64,000 nucleotides of DNA from Haliclystus octoradiatus (GCA_916610825.1 OU744448.1:26090174-26154173), one strand, 5' to 3'. Shown: positions 21,301-33,137, numbered from the stretch's first letter. The notes: generated from the letters alone by a model not told the origin. A program made the numbers and translations.

Positions 21301-23914
21301 AATTCCATTATTGACCTTTTTAAATGCCTAAATATTGGAGACATTGATGCACCATGGAAACCAGTGCAGTCAGGAATTATTTTGGCAACAACAAGTGCTC
21401 TGCAATTGCAGAATTGTTTGTTAATGGAGAAACAGTACAAATTCTTAATGATGAGCCGCTTCACACAGGACGCTTTGGAAAATTTATTTTCATCTGTTAG
21501 ATATAAAAATCCGGTCCCAACTGCTATTGAGTTTGTCAATGCATTGCGTATAATTGCCATTTCACAGTGTATTTCAAGCAAAAACACTGGTTCATATGAG
21601 AAAGACGAGGATCAACCATGCTGCAGTATTCTGGATATGGAATTCCAATTATCACCTGATGATAAAAAGCTTGATCAAGCAGATGAGATTGAGAATGGGG
21701 ACCTTACAAAGTTGGAAGATTTCAGCTTAGAAAACTTAGGCGGCTATGCTGTCCACCAGCTTTTAAAGCTCAATAAGCATTGCGCAGAGTGCAAGAATAT
21801 GCTTGTAGTTCCTGCACCTGTACTAGCCCAACCATTGGATGTCAGCCATGATTATGGATGTACACCAAAATCTCTAGTGGAACTAGCAGACTATACCAAA
21901 AAGGCGCTGACATATATTTCACAAGATGCTAAGGAAGTATTTATGTTAGCAGAAAATATATTCCGCAAAAACGAGGATAAATTGTTTTCCCACAGCAACA
22001 TTATGCAGAAACTTGTGGATGCATGTACAATTGCAAATAAAACTAATAAAATACCAGACTGTCACAAGGCCAAAACGATGATAACTAAAACGTTCTTCAG
22101 AGTTAAAATCAAAACAGTGCTGGAAAAAAGAACAAAACAAGCAAATGCTGTGAAAGCAACCTCAAAGGGGTCAAGATCCATAGCGATGAGGGATGCCATA
22201 AAATAGGATAGGTTAAATGATTATAAGACCAACATATTATGATGTTACTATATTGTAAAATAAATAACGAATAATAAAAACCTCACATACCACATCTCCT
22301 TTATTCTTCAATCCAAATTTGATTTAAGCTGTTGTTATGGCAGAGCTGTCTATGGTTATACGGCATATAATCTGCAATTTATCGACAGCTGCTTATTAGT
22401 TTGCAGTGAGTGCACAATATCGCACACTATTGGTAAGCTGTTTAGCTGACAAATCCACAACAACGCTCTAAACACGCTTCCAGCAAGCTTACATACCACT
22501 ATTTCACTACTAAAGGCTTCCAGTTAATTGATTGTAGTTTTCTTCAAACTTCTTGAGATTCTTTTAATGATTTATTGTTATATTTCAGGTAAAATTATTA
22601 TATAAAACTCCATAATAAATGCGTGCAACCTTCGTTTCTCAAATTAAACAAGTTTGGATCAACAATGGCCGCTGGCCGCGCTAAAAACTTGGTCCCAGAC
22701 TACCGTGTCCTAACTCTTCTAAATAGATAGCTCTGGACAGAACAGCTTGATTATTACAAATTACATTACACAACATTTACAAGTTTCTTTGTCAGCTATT
22801 TCTGACCATGATTTGTGGCGTACTTTGTGTAGCAAATATGTTAGGCGTAAGAGGGTGGCACATTCCTAATTCCTATAATGTGACTGTCTATACTACTACT
22901 ATCTACTACCACTATAGTACTACTCAATCATGATATCATGATTGCACACTCACATGTATTTGTTGGCAGTCTAGCATGCCACATTTTTCAACGTTGGAGC
23001 CAACAGCTGCACGGATGCTGGCTGATGTCAAATATCCGCAATGCTCGAAATGCTGCAATCCGGAAATAGCTACAAATTACAAACCCACATGTGAACACGT
23101 AAACTTTTCTTTGCAGCATTTTATGTCTGCAGGAATATATTGATATCATTCTATGAGTTAAATTTTTTTGCTACATTAGACTTGGAATCATTTAATCCCT
23201 ACAGTTGATCATTTCTGAATAAAAGAACAATGAACAGATAGGTCACTGGTCTTCCTTTGAATTGTATCATTATCTGTAATTTATTATTCGATGCATGCAA
23301 TCTTTTTAAGATGTTTATTCTATTTCTTAAGGTAGGGTACCAACATTGAATGATTTGCTTAGCCGCGTTACATCCAACAACGGAAAGCCAACACAAAGTC
23401 CAACAAGAAGACCAAAACCAAAAACATTGAGACCATCAAGTAAGGATTTTATCTGAAGAATATAGGAAAGGTCCAACATTATCAACTATGCATCATTCTA
23501 TCTGCTTTAAAGGGAAAATGATAGGAAGTCAACAACAGCTCTAACATCAGATATCATTTTTCAATTATCGTACATTTGATTAAGAAAAAAATATCACATT
23601 CATAGAAAACTTGAACGATGTTACACTTTGAAATATTCTTTTAAGTAAAGATCCAATCTTTCAAAGTAAATGCCACTCTGTTGGTCTCCATAGATTCTAA
23701 ATAGTTGATCTGAACAGGTAGGAAGGTCTAATAATCGATATAACCATGAAATCTATCGTACAGTATAAAAATAATGCAAGATCATTATACATGGCTACAG
23801 CTTCTTCTTTCTTTTCTAGATTGTCGTGACTATTACATGAATTACTGTCAATACAATTCACATAGATGCCGTAGCGTCAGATATTATTGTCCTAAAACGT
23901 GTAATTTATGTTAG
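15384..23914 (+). CDS. Secreted CAP-domain + ShK-domain protein, six exons, one in-frame TAG
   Basis: Exons by splice sites and phase: 15384-15450 (signal peptide M-G-K-M-V-L-C-A-L-S-V-I-L-L-S), 16217-16243 (27-nt microexon), 17254-17464, 18324-18538, 23332-23439 and 23820-23914 (TAG stop). They total 723 nt, about 240 residues, with phases agreeing at every junction. Exons 3-4 give a CAP (CRISP/antigen 5/PR-1) domain: C-L-K-A-H-N, G-R-L-T-H-S, G-E-N-L, then G-H-F-P-Q-V-I-W and C-A-S-Y-S-P-T-G-N. Exon 5 is a P/T/K-rich linker. Exon 6 is a six-cysteine ShK domain (N-C-R-D-Y-Y ... C-P-K-T-C-N-L-C). A TAG at 17358-17360 (codon 67) interrupts the CAP domain where families often have Trp (TGG). 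The locus is therefore a pseudogene, a null allele, or carries a base error. Intron 4 holds the nested transposons. Confidence 0.8.
16040..16160 (-). mobile_element. tRNA-derived SINE-like copy, minus strand
   Basis: Read on the minus strand it has an A-box-like ACTCAGATGGCAGAGC (about 16125-16142) and a B box GGTTCAAACC-like (about 16065-16075) separated by CTTAAGATCTGATCATATC. It aligns with the two halves of the interrupted copy at 33138/33907 and shows what the uninterrupted element looks like. It lies in intron 1 of the CAP-ShK gene. Confidence 0.55.
16352..16440 (+). repeat. Dispersed repeat family, copy 2
   Basis: See 13683-13775 for the shared blocks; here GGGGGTACCTCCAAACATAC and AAAAGGGTGC are clear. 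Confidence 0.45.
16589..16642. repeat. Tandem duplication of a 28-bp unit
   Basis: CACGCACCATATTCGATGAC followed by AGAGCG occurs at 16589 and again at 16617 with a 28-bp period. Confidence 0.85.
18033..18130 (+). repeat. Dispersed repeat family, copy 3
   Basis: G-run, TTTCCATGC, GGTATACGGG and later AAAACCC blocks, as in the copies at 13683 and 16352. The most diverged of the three. Confidence 0.35.
18670..18838 (-). mobile_element. LINE 3' fragment (minus), split by the P-like transposon
   Basis: Its minus strand matches the 3' end of the plus-strand LINE at 24590-25790, including CCAGTTTGACCGTCGT and GTTCGCTGGGACTCAATGTC near the terminus and the GTGTAATT and CTTGTATATG blocks before it. 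The fragment resumes beyond the transposon at about 22744-22780 (TTGTGTAATGTAATTT on the minus strand). It sits in intron 4 of the CAP-ShK gene. Confidence 0.75.
18831..18838. repeat. Left 8-bp target-site duplication of the P-like element
   Basis: GACAGAAC, repeated exactly at 22736-22743 on the other side of the element. Eight bases is the known target-site length for P elements. Confidence 0.93.
18839..18868 (+). repeat. Left terminal inverted repeat of the P-like element
   Basis: 30 bases, exact reverse complement of 22706-22735. Confidence 0.95.
19075..22206 (+). CDS. THAP-domain P-element-type transposase, five exons, about 864 residues
   Basis: Exons: 19075-19236, 19340-19469, 19561-19851, 19947-20134 and 20383-22206. 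Phases agree throughout. Exons 1-2 encode a THAP zinc finger: M-T-G-C-C-A-V-G-C at the start, R-L-C-E-V-H-F across the first junction (C2CH ligands), and N-A-I-P-T-I-F matching the AVPTIF box. Exon 3 is acidic then helical (K-R-Q-L-K-K-A-D-E-K), a likely dimerisation segment. Exon 4 has the family signature A-C-G-A-T-G-Y and P-L-P-S-I-R-T-L-N-R-R. Exon 5 starts V-L-L-L-D-E-M-A-I-K-P, with one of the likely catalytic acids, and later has M-D-M-G-G-G-N. The first intron uses a GC donor (GAG|GCAAAT). The length is near that of vertebrate THAP9 (about 900). It would bind the element ends and catalyse cut-and-paste transposition in the nucleus. Confidence 0.9.
22706..22735 (-). repeat. Right terminal inverted repeat of the P-like element
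   Basis: Exact inverse of 18839-18868; followed by GACAGAAC at 22736-22743. Confidence 0.95.
22744..22780 (-). mobile_element. Continuation of the split minus-strand LINE fragment
   Basis: Its minus strand reads AATGTTGTGTAATGTAATTT then AATCAAGCTGTT, aligning with about 25610-25653 of the plus-strand LINE immediately upstream of the point where 18838 aligns. Confidence 0.7.
22781..23331. other. Rest of intron 4 of the CAP-ShK gene
   Basis: AT-rich sequence with no recognised feature apart from short inverted words (ATCATGATATCATGAT near 22927-22942). Confidence 0.5.
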
Positions 23915-24589
23915 AATTATAAGGTATTGTATTTTGTATATGTGGTAATATATCTGTTTTGTTAGATAAATCTAATGCATTCTAATAACAACGTCAATTT
24001 GAAATCGAGGAGAAATATTTTTATGCTTTAATGACTTTAATTAAATGGTTTCATTTATAACAACTTCAGAAGTCTTCTATATATTGAGAAACTGGGAGGA
24101 GGGGTGATACCTCTCACATGACGGCTAGGCGGGCGTGCAAGCCTTTGGGTTGCCATATTCCTACTTAGAAAAATACTTTTTGGATAGAAATTTCCAAGAC
24201 TTTCGAGAGAATATTGAAAAAACAAAATTTGAGCCTGAAATTTAAATTACTGCTTTAAAAAACTGTAAGTTTAACTCTTTTTACATATTTTGTTAAATTT
24301 ATTTAATTTATTTAGGGGATTTTTATAGAAAAACTCCTTGAATGAGTACAAAGGAGCTTCCCAGACGAAGGGGCTAGGTATGTCGATCAGGGGTTGTAGC
24401 CCTCTAGCTACCCTCTTGTGTCAACCCGGATTCCCCCTCCCATGCAGAATAATAGTTTCTTTTTGAAGCAGTATACATTCTCGCCTTAGTCAATCCCCGG
24501 GAACCAATCGGTGATCATTGCTTGTTTACCTTGATTCGGTGTATTGGTAATCCCATCAATAAGAATCATGAACGGGAAGGATATCATCC
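23915..24589. other. Downstream of the CAP-ShK stop; 3' UTR and unassigned
   Basis: No gene seen. Possible 3' UTR at the left. A GC-richer stretch (about 24090-24500) looks repeat-derived but was not identified. Confidence 0.4.
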
Positions 24590-25790
24590 ATAAATCAGTC
24601 CTTGGACCAATATTATTTATTATTTATATCAATGACATTGTCGGTTGTTTCGAATTATTTGCAGATTAGTAAAGTTTTATTTTGGCAGAAAAGACAGTGG
24701 TGCTGCACCCCTTATGAGAACATTAAACAGCTTTATATCATGGGCTGAAAATGGCAGCTAAGAATTGCTTTTAACAAGTGCAGCGTGTTACTGTTGGCAA
24801 CCTAAAATTACCAAGCAATCTATATTTGTGTTACAAATCAAAGATCTTGGTATTATACTTACATCGGATCTCAAATCATTTGCACATTGTTCAATGATAT
24901 TATCAAAAGCATATTCTCATTGTTACTTAATATTAAAATGTTTTATTTCAAAAAATTTATATCTGTTTATGTCTGCCTTTAAAACATATGTCAGACCCTT
25001 ATTGGAATCATCGAGCCCTGCTGTTTGGAGCCCGCATTTGTATAAAGAAGACATCAAATTACTTGAAAGTGTACAAAGGTCATTTACCCGGGTTTTGCAA
25101 ACATTAAAATTATGTGGACTATGCAGATCGACGTAGTTAGACAGATAAATAAGTTAGACATAGAATCGCTAGAAGTTCGACCTATTAAGCTGATCTTTCC
25201 CTTATTTACAAATTTTGTACATGATATTGTAGATGTTCCATTTGATCAATTGTTTAAAATTGAATCATCGAAATATTCCTTGAGGTCACATTCATTAACA
25301 TTAAGATCAATATGTATTGCTAAAACCTATGCTAAAACTGACTGTGTTCGATACCAGTTTTGTTGTAGAGTGATACTTTGGTGGAGTTCTCTATCAGAGA
25401 AAATTGTAACCTCAACCAGTTTTTCTACCTCGAAATCATAAAAAAAGATTTGGGTCTGCGGGCAGGCAACATATTATGTGACTTCTTTGTTTTGCCTGTC
25501 AATTTTGACAAAATATATGAAAAAATGAAAAAAATAATAGAGTAACACAGTATGACTTCTAGGAATTTGTAACAAATTCGATCGATGTATATACATATAT
25601 ATTTATACCTTGTTGTGTAATGTAATTTCGCATCATCAAGCTGTTATCTCTTGTATATGTGAGCTTGTATTCTTTGTGTAATTAACGTAATCCTGTAATA
25701 TCTATATGTGTAATGATGTTGCATAATAAATCAGGTCCAGTTTGACCGTCGTCGTGTTCGCTGGGACTCAATGTCGTTATAGCCAAGCCA
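24590..25790 (+). mobile_element. Non-LTR retrotransposon (LINE), 5'-truncated and decayed, with intact 3' terminus
   Basis: Begins in the RT palm: V-L-G-P-I-L-F-I-I-Y-I-N-D-I (about 24600-24641), then F-A-D before a stop. About 24830-25130 gives D-L-G-I-I-L-T-S-D-L-K and F-K-T-Y-V-R-P-L-L-E-S, and 25112-25441 the C-terminal region with R-S-H-S-L-T-L and W-W-S-S-L. Frames change at least once and stops are present. This order is typical of CR1/Jockey-type LINE ends. The 3' UTR runs to about 25787 and matches, inverted, the fragment at 18670-18838. Confidence 0.75.
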
Positions 25791-25792
25791 GC

Positions 25793-27851
25793 AATACGAC
25801 ATTCCTAATATGCTGTGTTATATATGTATAAGCCATGCAGTGACATATTCACGATCACGACTATATTACCTTATGCAACAAGGCTCTGCTTGATCCGACT
25901 CTCACGTGGTTATTATCTATGTTATATCCAATTTATATCTCAAACGTTGCAACTAAACCCTGCTACGTTGGCTGATTGCATGGAATGAAATTATCTTAAG
26001 ACTTATGCATTGAAAATTACATGCATAGTTTCACCAGTAGAAATGTTGAAAAATCATTCAGTCAGTTGCAATTCATTTGTAATTTTGAGTATCAAACGAA
26101 GTCACCGAAAAAGAAATGTTCCAATGCAACCTATTTTGATGGTTGTACAAGCCTTTCTTAACTATATTTCAAAATACTCAGAAAACTGCAAGATTTAAAT
26201 CTAATTTTGTGTGTTTCACATTGTTAATTAAGGGACTAGATAGATTGGACGATAAATTAAATACAATTATCTTCACCGTAGATTCATCATTGCAAGTGTG
26301 GGTGCTGCTAAAACTATGGTACATGCAGCACTGATAATCGAGAAATACAACTAATAAATGGGATAATAAATACTTCTTCTTTAGGAAGTCTGGAACACTT
26401 TAGACAACATTTTGTGATGTGATATATATTTGTTCATAATTATAGTTTGTATATATGGAAAGTGAAGCAACATTCAGCTCCGGGATTCAGCTGTAACACT
26501 ATAAAAAACACAAAACATCTATTTGGCAAATGGTCCACATTTCCAGAAACAGAAAACACGCATTAATTCAAATAACACATGTTTGTCAAATACGCTGTAG
26601 TTAGCAGTCACAATAATGAATTGAATATTTATAAAATAAGGCATAAATGTATCCATACAAATTGTGAAACTTATTGGACAGAAGTTATTGCTACCAAAAT
26701 AATGATTCTTCACATTTTGAGATATTTTTGAATTTATATAATCACCCTCTCGTGCAACAAATGTTACAACAACCAGTAACTTGTCTTTCCATGCACATAC
26801 AAATAAATCTCTACACATGCTATATTGCCTGTGCTTATCTTGTAGCTTGCCCACCATTCCCAAAACCATCAGAAAACCATGTATAGGATCCGTGAAAATC
26901 ATATGATCAAAATCTATCAAATGTGAACAATCAACCCGGAAGCACTATCTTTTTTCAGATCTCACAAATAATGGCAACAAGATGTAACATGGATAGTTTA
27001 ATGTGATATAGTATCATACATTACTGCAATTATTTAGTTTTCAAATTGTATATAATAACTCTTGAATACAAATATCCTTTACAATAATGATACATAATTC
27101 ATACAATTTTATTATACAATATCGAATATGAAAAGTGCCATAAAGAAGGGATTATATCTCTGTTCTGACAAACGTCTTCTCGGCAAACAGTGGACGTGCT
27201 GGTTTGTTCCTCATAGAACTGAAGCTTTAAAACATTTCCCCTATAGATATTGTTATCTGAGGAGCATAAATATATTATGATATATTGTCAAGTTTCACCC
27301 CAGTTTTTTATTTGAATTAGCCAATCAACATCGGCTTAAGACAGAAGTTATTCCTGAGCAAATCATATTCTGGTTATAAAATTCTATTATTGAAGTTCAA
27401 AAGGCCAAGCAGGAAAATCCTTTTAACACGTGCTGTAAATTTTTATGCAGGTAAGTTTGAAAAATGTCATTGTTTGTATTCTGTTTGAGTTATGAAAACA
27501 TGTAATCGCACTACTATCACATAGGAGCCATGTCCTTTATTCCTACTTACAAGCCACCATATTATAAATAGGTGTCTGCAATCTGGGCAACACTTAATTC
27601 GGATAGGATTGTTACACAAAATATTTAGATATTATCGTGTGTCATCAAACAAAATTTCAACAAAAACGCCACACCGTATAATTCTCACATGTTTCCCTAC
27701 AACACGTAATTGTTATAGAATGACTTAGTACTTTTCATTACTATTACTATTTTGCGAAGACGCATCAGTAGTACATAAACTGCATATAAATGAGGAAATG
27801 TAACATCAGCAAATTAATGAAAGTTTCATATTTAATACAATCATCTCATTT
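25793..27851. other. Intergenic, no gene recognised
   Basis: AT-rich; small open frames on both strands (for example 26519-26920 minus) overlap each other and match nothing I know. Probably 3' flank and UTR of FReD gene 1. Confidence 0.45.
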
Positions 27852-30800
27852 TCAGAATAAATCAGGAATTTCTTCACAGGAGTGCTTAATTTTAATTTCT
27901 GTTTTTGTTAACGAACGACCAAATGACGTGATGGATGCCCAATTGATACCTTTGGAATGTAATGTGGAGCCAAAAAAGCCGTTAAGATTTGCATCAAAAC
28001 AGTTCCCATGCCACCAACCTCCACTCCAGTATGATGCACAATTTACAGGAGATTCGTCATTGTCTTTATCTTTTGTTGTGAACTGTCGATTTTTACTTTT
28101 CATACTGAGTGAGTCAGTGGTGTTACCTATAAAATATAAAAGAAATTCTATCAAGGAAATTTCAAGCAAGCTGGGAAGTAATTTTTGATTGCTACTAATC
28201 TCCATGCATTCTTTTGAAAACAAAATCATCTAAGACATATTTTTTGCATCTTCTTATGGCAGAGAACACATCTTTTGAACCCCTTAGTAGACGCAATCAC
28301 CATTGAAATTGGAAATTTGCTTATCATAATGTGAGATATATTGACTGCATTCGCCTTTCTGATTGCAAAATTTGCTCAATCGTGCAGTCAATGTGTCGAT
28401 GAAAGATGTCGAAAAACAGACGTAACTATAAATACCATCACAAGTGCTGCGTTTAGATAAAGAGACTACAACTTAGCCAGGCATGAGCAATGTTAGTCTC
28501 TGCTAAAAGAATCTCTCTTAAAGATATCGAGAACTTAATGATTTTGATAGCTATCATAATTATTCAATCTTTCCCAATGAAATTCCTTCTTCCCAGTTAT
28601 ATGAGAAATTTGTTGCATTCTTGTTATGGCTAATCTCAAATTCCTCAATTTGTAGATTATCGAGAGGGGAATCTTCCTTCTTATTTATTTAGCTTTTTGA
28701 TCCTATTGGCAGAAATGCCTTTTCTCCAGATTTTGCTCGTTTCCTGAAAAGGCAGGCAAAACAAGCGCTTTCACCAGTCAAAAATGTAAAGCTTAATCGA
28801 TGGCGCACCTGTTAACCTCCTGAATTTGGATCCTGAAAATTGCGTTTAAGGCCTTTACGGGTTCCATTAATGTTTTTCCTGGGACATTACGCCTCACCCT
28901 CTTGGAGGGCAGGGCTTTGCCTATCTCCAATCGGACTCAGCTATCTTGCTTGCACCTGTCGAAATCCCGCCCCCTTGAAAAACATACCTGAAAATCCATT
29001 GTAATTCAATCTATAATTACTAGACTCGTCTGAAAGAGTAGTATGATAATATTCTATCCAATAATAATCACTTCCATCCCACAAATTAAAGAGAAGAGTT
29101 ATATTATCATTCTTAATTAATTGATGTGCTTTTTCCAAACCGAGCCAGAAATCACCATTGATAGTTCCAAAACCGTTTTTGTAAGAAGACCAGCCAACGT
29201 CAAAATTAGTATCACCATCGATTCTTTGTTGTAATACTGTCCAGCCTGCACATAACAAATATCTGAATAATTATGACATTTTTACCATTTATGATAAATT
29301 CTAGCTCGTAAATTTTTATAACAACTCTCTTATGGAGTTTTGTGGAAATGTTGATTAAAATCTCATCAATCTTTTAAATTTTGAAATTTTGAAATGTGAA
29401 TTATAAAAGTCAAGCAAATTACAATTGGGCTCGATAACCTGTATTTGAATCAAATTAAATATATTTGCAGTTTTGAAAAAATCATCCTGGGTAGACGAAT
29501 GTGATGAACTATTATATACATATTAGATGTAAATAGTGATGCGAAGATGTCTACACTCTTGCATGGATATAGTGCTCAATCATAAATAACAGTAGCGTTA
29601 ATAGATATCCTTGCCTTGGTGTGAAACTCGGAGTAACGATAACTCGTATGTCTCTTATTTGAATCATTATATTTTCAATATCTCTGGTTCAAACTTACAT
29701 TCCACTTTTACAGAAATAGTTACAGTTTCTACACAGCCACGGAGATGTGCTTTACATTCAAGTTTCTTTCCATCATCACTGTTTAATGCAATGAAGGGAG
29801 ATGTAATCACTCTATTGCCGATTCGGAATTCTTTATTCGTGATTGATTCTCTACTACTTAGTGGGTGGCACTGTATGAAAGTTGGAATGCCAGTCTTCAC
29901 AATTACAGGACCAACTAAGCTCAAAAAAGGGGGTGCTAAATAAAAAGAATATAACGTTATTTGAGTCTCACATTAATAAGCTTCTACTTAACAATTTTTA
30001 ACTAAAGGCTAACGATAGAAAACAAATTAATTGACATTTCGACATATAGGTTGATGTCGAAACGTCAATAAATTTTCTTTTTTTATCATAACTTTGATTG
30101 ATTCATTTTAGAAGAGGTTTCAAATAGATGTGATAAAAAGTTTGAGTGTTAGCAAATATATGTAAACTAAAAATATTTCCTCATGTAATGGGGACATTTA
30201 AATAACCGGTGATGCATACTTGACAAGCAGTGAGAAATATCGATTAAATCAAGACCATTCAAAAGCGCATGATGAATACATTAATATAGATGTATGGAAT
30301 ATAAGAATGGTTAGTAATTTTGTTCAGTTTATAATCCCACTGAAAGGCTGATCCCGAGTGATTTTGCTTTCTACAATTGAAAGTATAATCAAAAGACCAT
30401 AGTTTTCCATGCTGCTTGGGAATTAGCTCGCATTGTATAGCATCACAAATCCATATTGACGGCCTGCTGATAAAACCCGCTGGTTATCCATTCTATATAT
30501 TAAATGGACTCGGACATCAAATGAGTGTCATTTAGCGATAGCTATTGGATACCTGATCCGTAACATCACTCCTCCTCCGTCACCGAGCAGTAAAGGACAA
30601 TTTCTCCTCAATATATGATGAAATTCAACATATTTCGAAGTAGATGTCTTTGTTGTCAAGACGCAGTGGTATGCTGCAGCCTACTTGCATATATTTAGAA
30701 TGCATCTACCTCTGTTGTCCATTGCATCTATAAAATTACCAAATAATGAGTCTGTAGTAATATATTTAGCAATAAAGCCAATGTTGAATGTTGAGTTTAA

Positions 30801-32924
30801 CCTCGTGAGATTTGTAACACATATCACTCATGACATGTGAAGTACGTCTGCCTAACCGTCAGATAAAGCCCTTTGCAGTACTCATCTGATAGACACATTC
30901 TCTAATCTGTCATATTCATCAAAAGTCGTTCTTCAAAAAGTATACGAATAACAATTTTTCCGAAGCAAAGTCTTATGGAATATCGAATAATTGCGATCAC
31001 AGATCTTCGATGAATTCCAGCTCTATATTTGAAAACAATAATCCTACGTACATGAAATAAGGTAATTGTAATAGGAACTAATATCAGTGAATTGCTCGTA
31101 TACTAAATTTGCCCACCGCCTCGTCCGGGTTTTCAAATTGATTATGTAAAATGGAAGAGGCATATGTCCATGCCAAAGCATGTAACCCCAGTGCAATTTT
31201 TTATTAACGAAAAATTTACATTGGAATGTGCATCAAATTACCATCTCTGTATTTCGAACATTGTTCAATCGGCTCAAATTGGGACGATAAAAATCCCTAG
31301 ATTGGGAAAAAAATAAAATGAAAATGATATAATCCAAACTTAGCAGTCATCATAACATAATATAATAAGAAGATATGAATAAAGCATTTGTTTTTCGAAG
31401 ATATGTGTTGCCTTCAGTCCTTAGAAATCACTTGCTTAAAATTTGATCTGATAATGTCATTTAAGCTTTAAACAATTTAGTTGATTTACAGACTTGAAGT
31501 CTGGTGATGGATTCACCCACGTTTGCGATACTCGCGGTCATTCGAGAAAACTTTGCACTCGCTATATTCCGGTAACAAACAGGTCCGGAAATTCATTTTT
31601 TCATCGCGTTGTTCTCTTGTGGAACTCTCTCGCTGAAGAAATTGTCTCGAGCAAAACACAACCAAAATTTAAATCTACAATAGAAAAAATTTATGTTACA
31701 AATGTTACAAAATAGTTTCGTATAATAGTTATGTATATTATCAAAGTTTTGTAAAATGATGCAACCTTTTTATTTGTTTTATCGAAATCCAATAATTTAT
31801 TTTTAGAATTTGCAAGGCCACATACAAGTGAGGATACAATTACAAATATCCTCCTTTGTTTCATTTGCCTTTCAGCCATTTTGCTAAAAATATATACTTA
31901 CATACATACATACATACATATGGAACACGAATAACTGATCAATAATTAATACTACCTTATAGTCTCGGGGTGTCAGAAATAACCACAAAGCTTGACTTAA
32001 AATATCATAGTACGTAGTTAAATAATAGATCCCTCAATAATACAAATTTGTAAAGTAATTGCTAAGGAAATGAATTAAATATAATGCTACAGTTTTCAAA
32101 GTCCTGTAAAGTTGCACTCCATAATCTAAAAAAATGATCTAATACTCGGCACTTCATTCTTGCTTAATTGATTATAGTAATTTTCTCCTTATATGTTAGA
32201 TAGAATCAAATGTAGGTCTTGAACGATTTGCTTCAGATGTGAAACGTCTACAGGCAAAGTATATAGAGGTTTGTCACATGTTCCCAACGAGTTCCTTGAG
32301 AATTATTTAAAGAAAAGATTGATAATCCAGGTTTTGTATTTTGAATAGATCGTGACCTCTGGATGTATTGCTATGCCACATCAACATGGCCGATTTGAGA
32401 AATCTCTATTATTTATATGGTAACCATATAGTGTTGCACATTAAACTACTCCTGTTTTCATTAAAGTTTGAAAATCGATAAAGAAACTTTAGAAATTCAT
32501 ATATAGGGAAACGTTTGAAATCCACCTGGAAAATGTGTACTGCAGAAACAATCTATTTATCAATGTAGCATCAGACACAAAGATTTTATAACAAACTCAC
32601 AAATTCTGTCGTCAATCCTTTGTCAGTTTCAATTTGACCATAGTTAGTACCTTCATCAACAGTTGTCAAGAATTCACAAGCAACTGAATAAGGATGATTC
32701 AATAACTTTTTTCTCACATACTGACATTTATCTGGGTTCATTAAACAACGAAGGCTGCATTGAACTGATGAGGCACCATGAATTAAAGTTGTTTTCTTGT
32801 AGAGCCGTGTCTCTTTCTCTTTTCTTTCCATAAAATGTGACTGTGTTGCAGTTGTGAAGGCACCATGATTGAATGCAACAAATGCAATTGCCAGCAAAAG
32901 ATTATTACTAATCATAGAAACCAT
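27852..32924 (-). CDS. Gene 1: secreted PAN - Ig - fibrinogen-related (FREP-like) protein, five exons, open
   Basis: Exons (minus): 32924-32601 (signal peptide and PAN), 31296-31242 (55-nt linker), 29935-29699 (Ig), 29245-28988 and 28126-27852 (FReD, TGA stop). They total 1149 nt, about 382 residues; phases 0,1,1,1 fit. The ATG follows directly on an acceptor, so a 5' UTR intron is likely. The leader is N-N-L-L-L-A-I-A-F-V-A-F. The PAN part has V-Q-C-S-L-R-C-L. The linker is 18 codons ending S-K-Y-R-D. The Ig part has I-Q-C-H ... L-E-C-K. The FReD has G-W-T-V-L-Q-Q-R, G-D-F-W-L-G-L, the calcium-site-like D-K-D-N-D, N-C-A-S-Y-W and G-I-N-W. Likely a secreted recognition lectin. The first ~40 residues of a normal FReD are missing. 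Confidence 0.82.
31494..31740 (+). mobile_element. LINE 3' fragment (C-terminal ORF2 tail)
   Basis: Encodes R-G-H-S-R-K-L, S-F-F-H-R-V-V-L-L-W-N-S-L-A-E-E-I-V, the usual end of CR1/Jockey-like ORF2 proteins. It lies in intron 1 of gene 1. The right part (from 31586) is repeated at 51239; the left part is not. Confidence 0.65.
31892..31921. repeat. (CATA)n microsatellite
   Basis: Five to six CATA units; a slightly shorter version lies at about 51541-51562 in the duplicate. Confidence 0.85.
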
Positions 32925-33137
32925 CTGAAATAATAACAAAGATGTGTCTAAAACTCAAGTAGAGCAAATTCTATAACGAACTTGGGATCCTTTTGGTACT
33001 TCATAATAACGCTGCAAATTTATTGCGCTATTCTGCCAGTCTTTTACCAATAGCTTAAAACAATCGATCCTCATAGGATTGAGAAGCTTTGTTATGAAAA
33101 TGGTGTACAACTACTTGCCTAACCGATCATTTTGTGT

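Larger units (their letters stand above)
18839..22735 (+). mobile_element. Complete P-element-like (THAP9-type) DNA transposon, 3897 bp
   Basis: Bounded by a perfect 30-bp terminal inverted repeat (18839-18868, starting CAGAGCTATCTATTTAGAAG, and 22706-22735) and a perfect 8-bp direct duplication. It encodes a full-length five-exon transposase with no disabling change that I can see. A subterminal block (GGCCAT-T-TTGATCCAAA, about 18931-18950 and its inverse near 22655-22672) is also inverted. Identical ends and an open transposase suggest a recent, possibly autonomous insertion. The LINE at 25612-25660 gives the corresponding empty site. Confidence 0.93.

Noticed and set aside
18678-25792. 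A 7.1-kb transposon bounded by long inverted repeats (CCAGTTTGACCGTCG... at both ends).
   Set aside because: The two ends are 3' tails of the same LINE in opposite orientation; homology runs into the LINE 3' UTR, there is no target duplication, and the region encloses exons of the CAP-ShK gene. The true P-like element is 18839-22735.
27130-27240. Possible membrane or tail exon downstream of FREP-like gene 1, sought as an equivalent of the small membrane-protein gene.
   Set aside because: No membrane segment, and splice sites are unconvincing.
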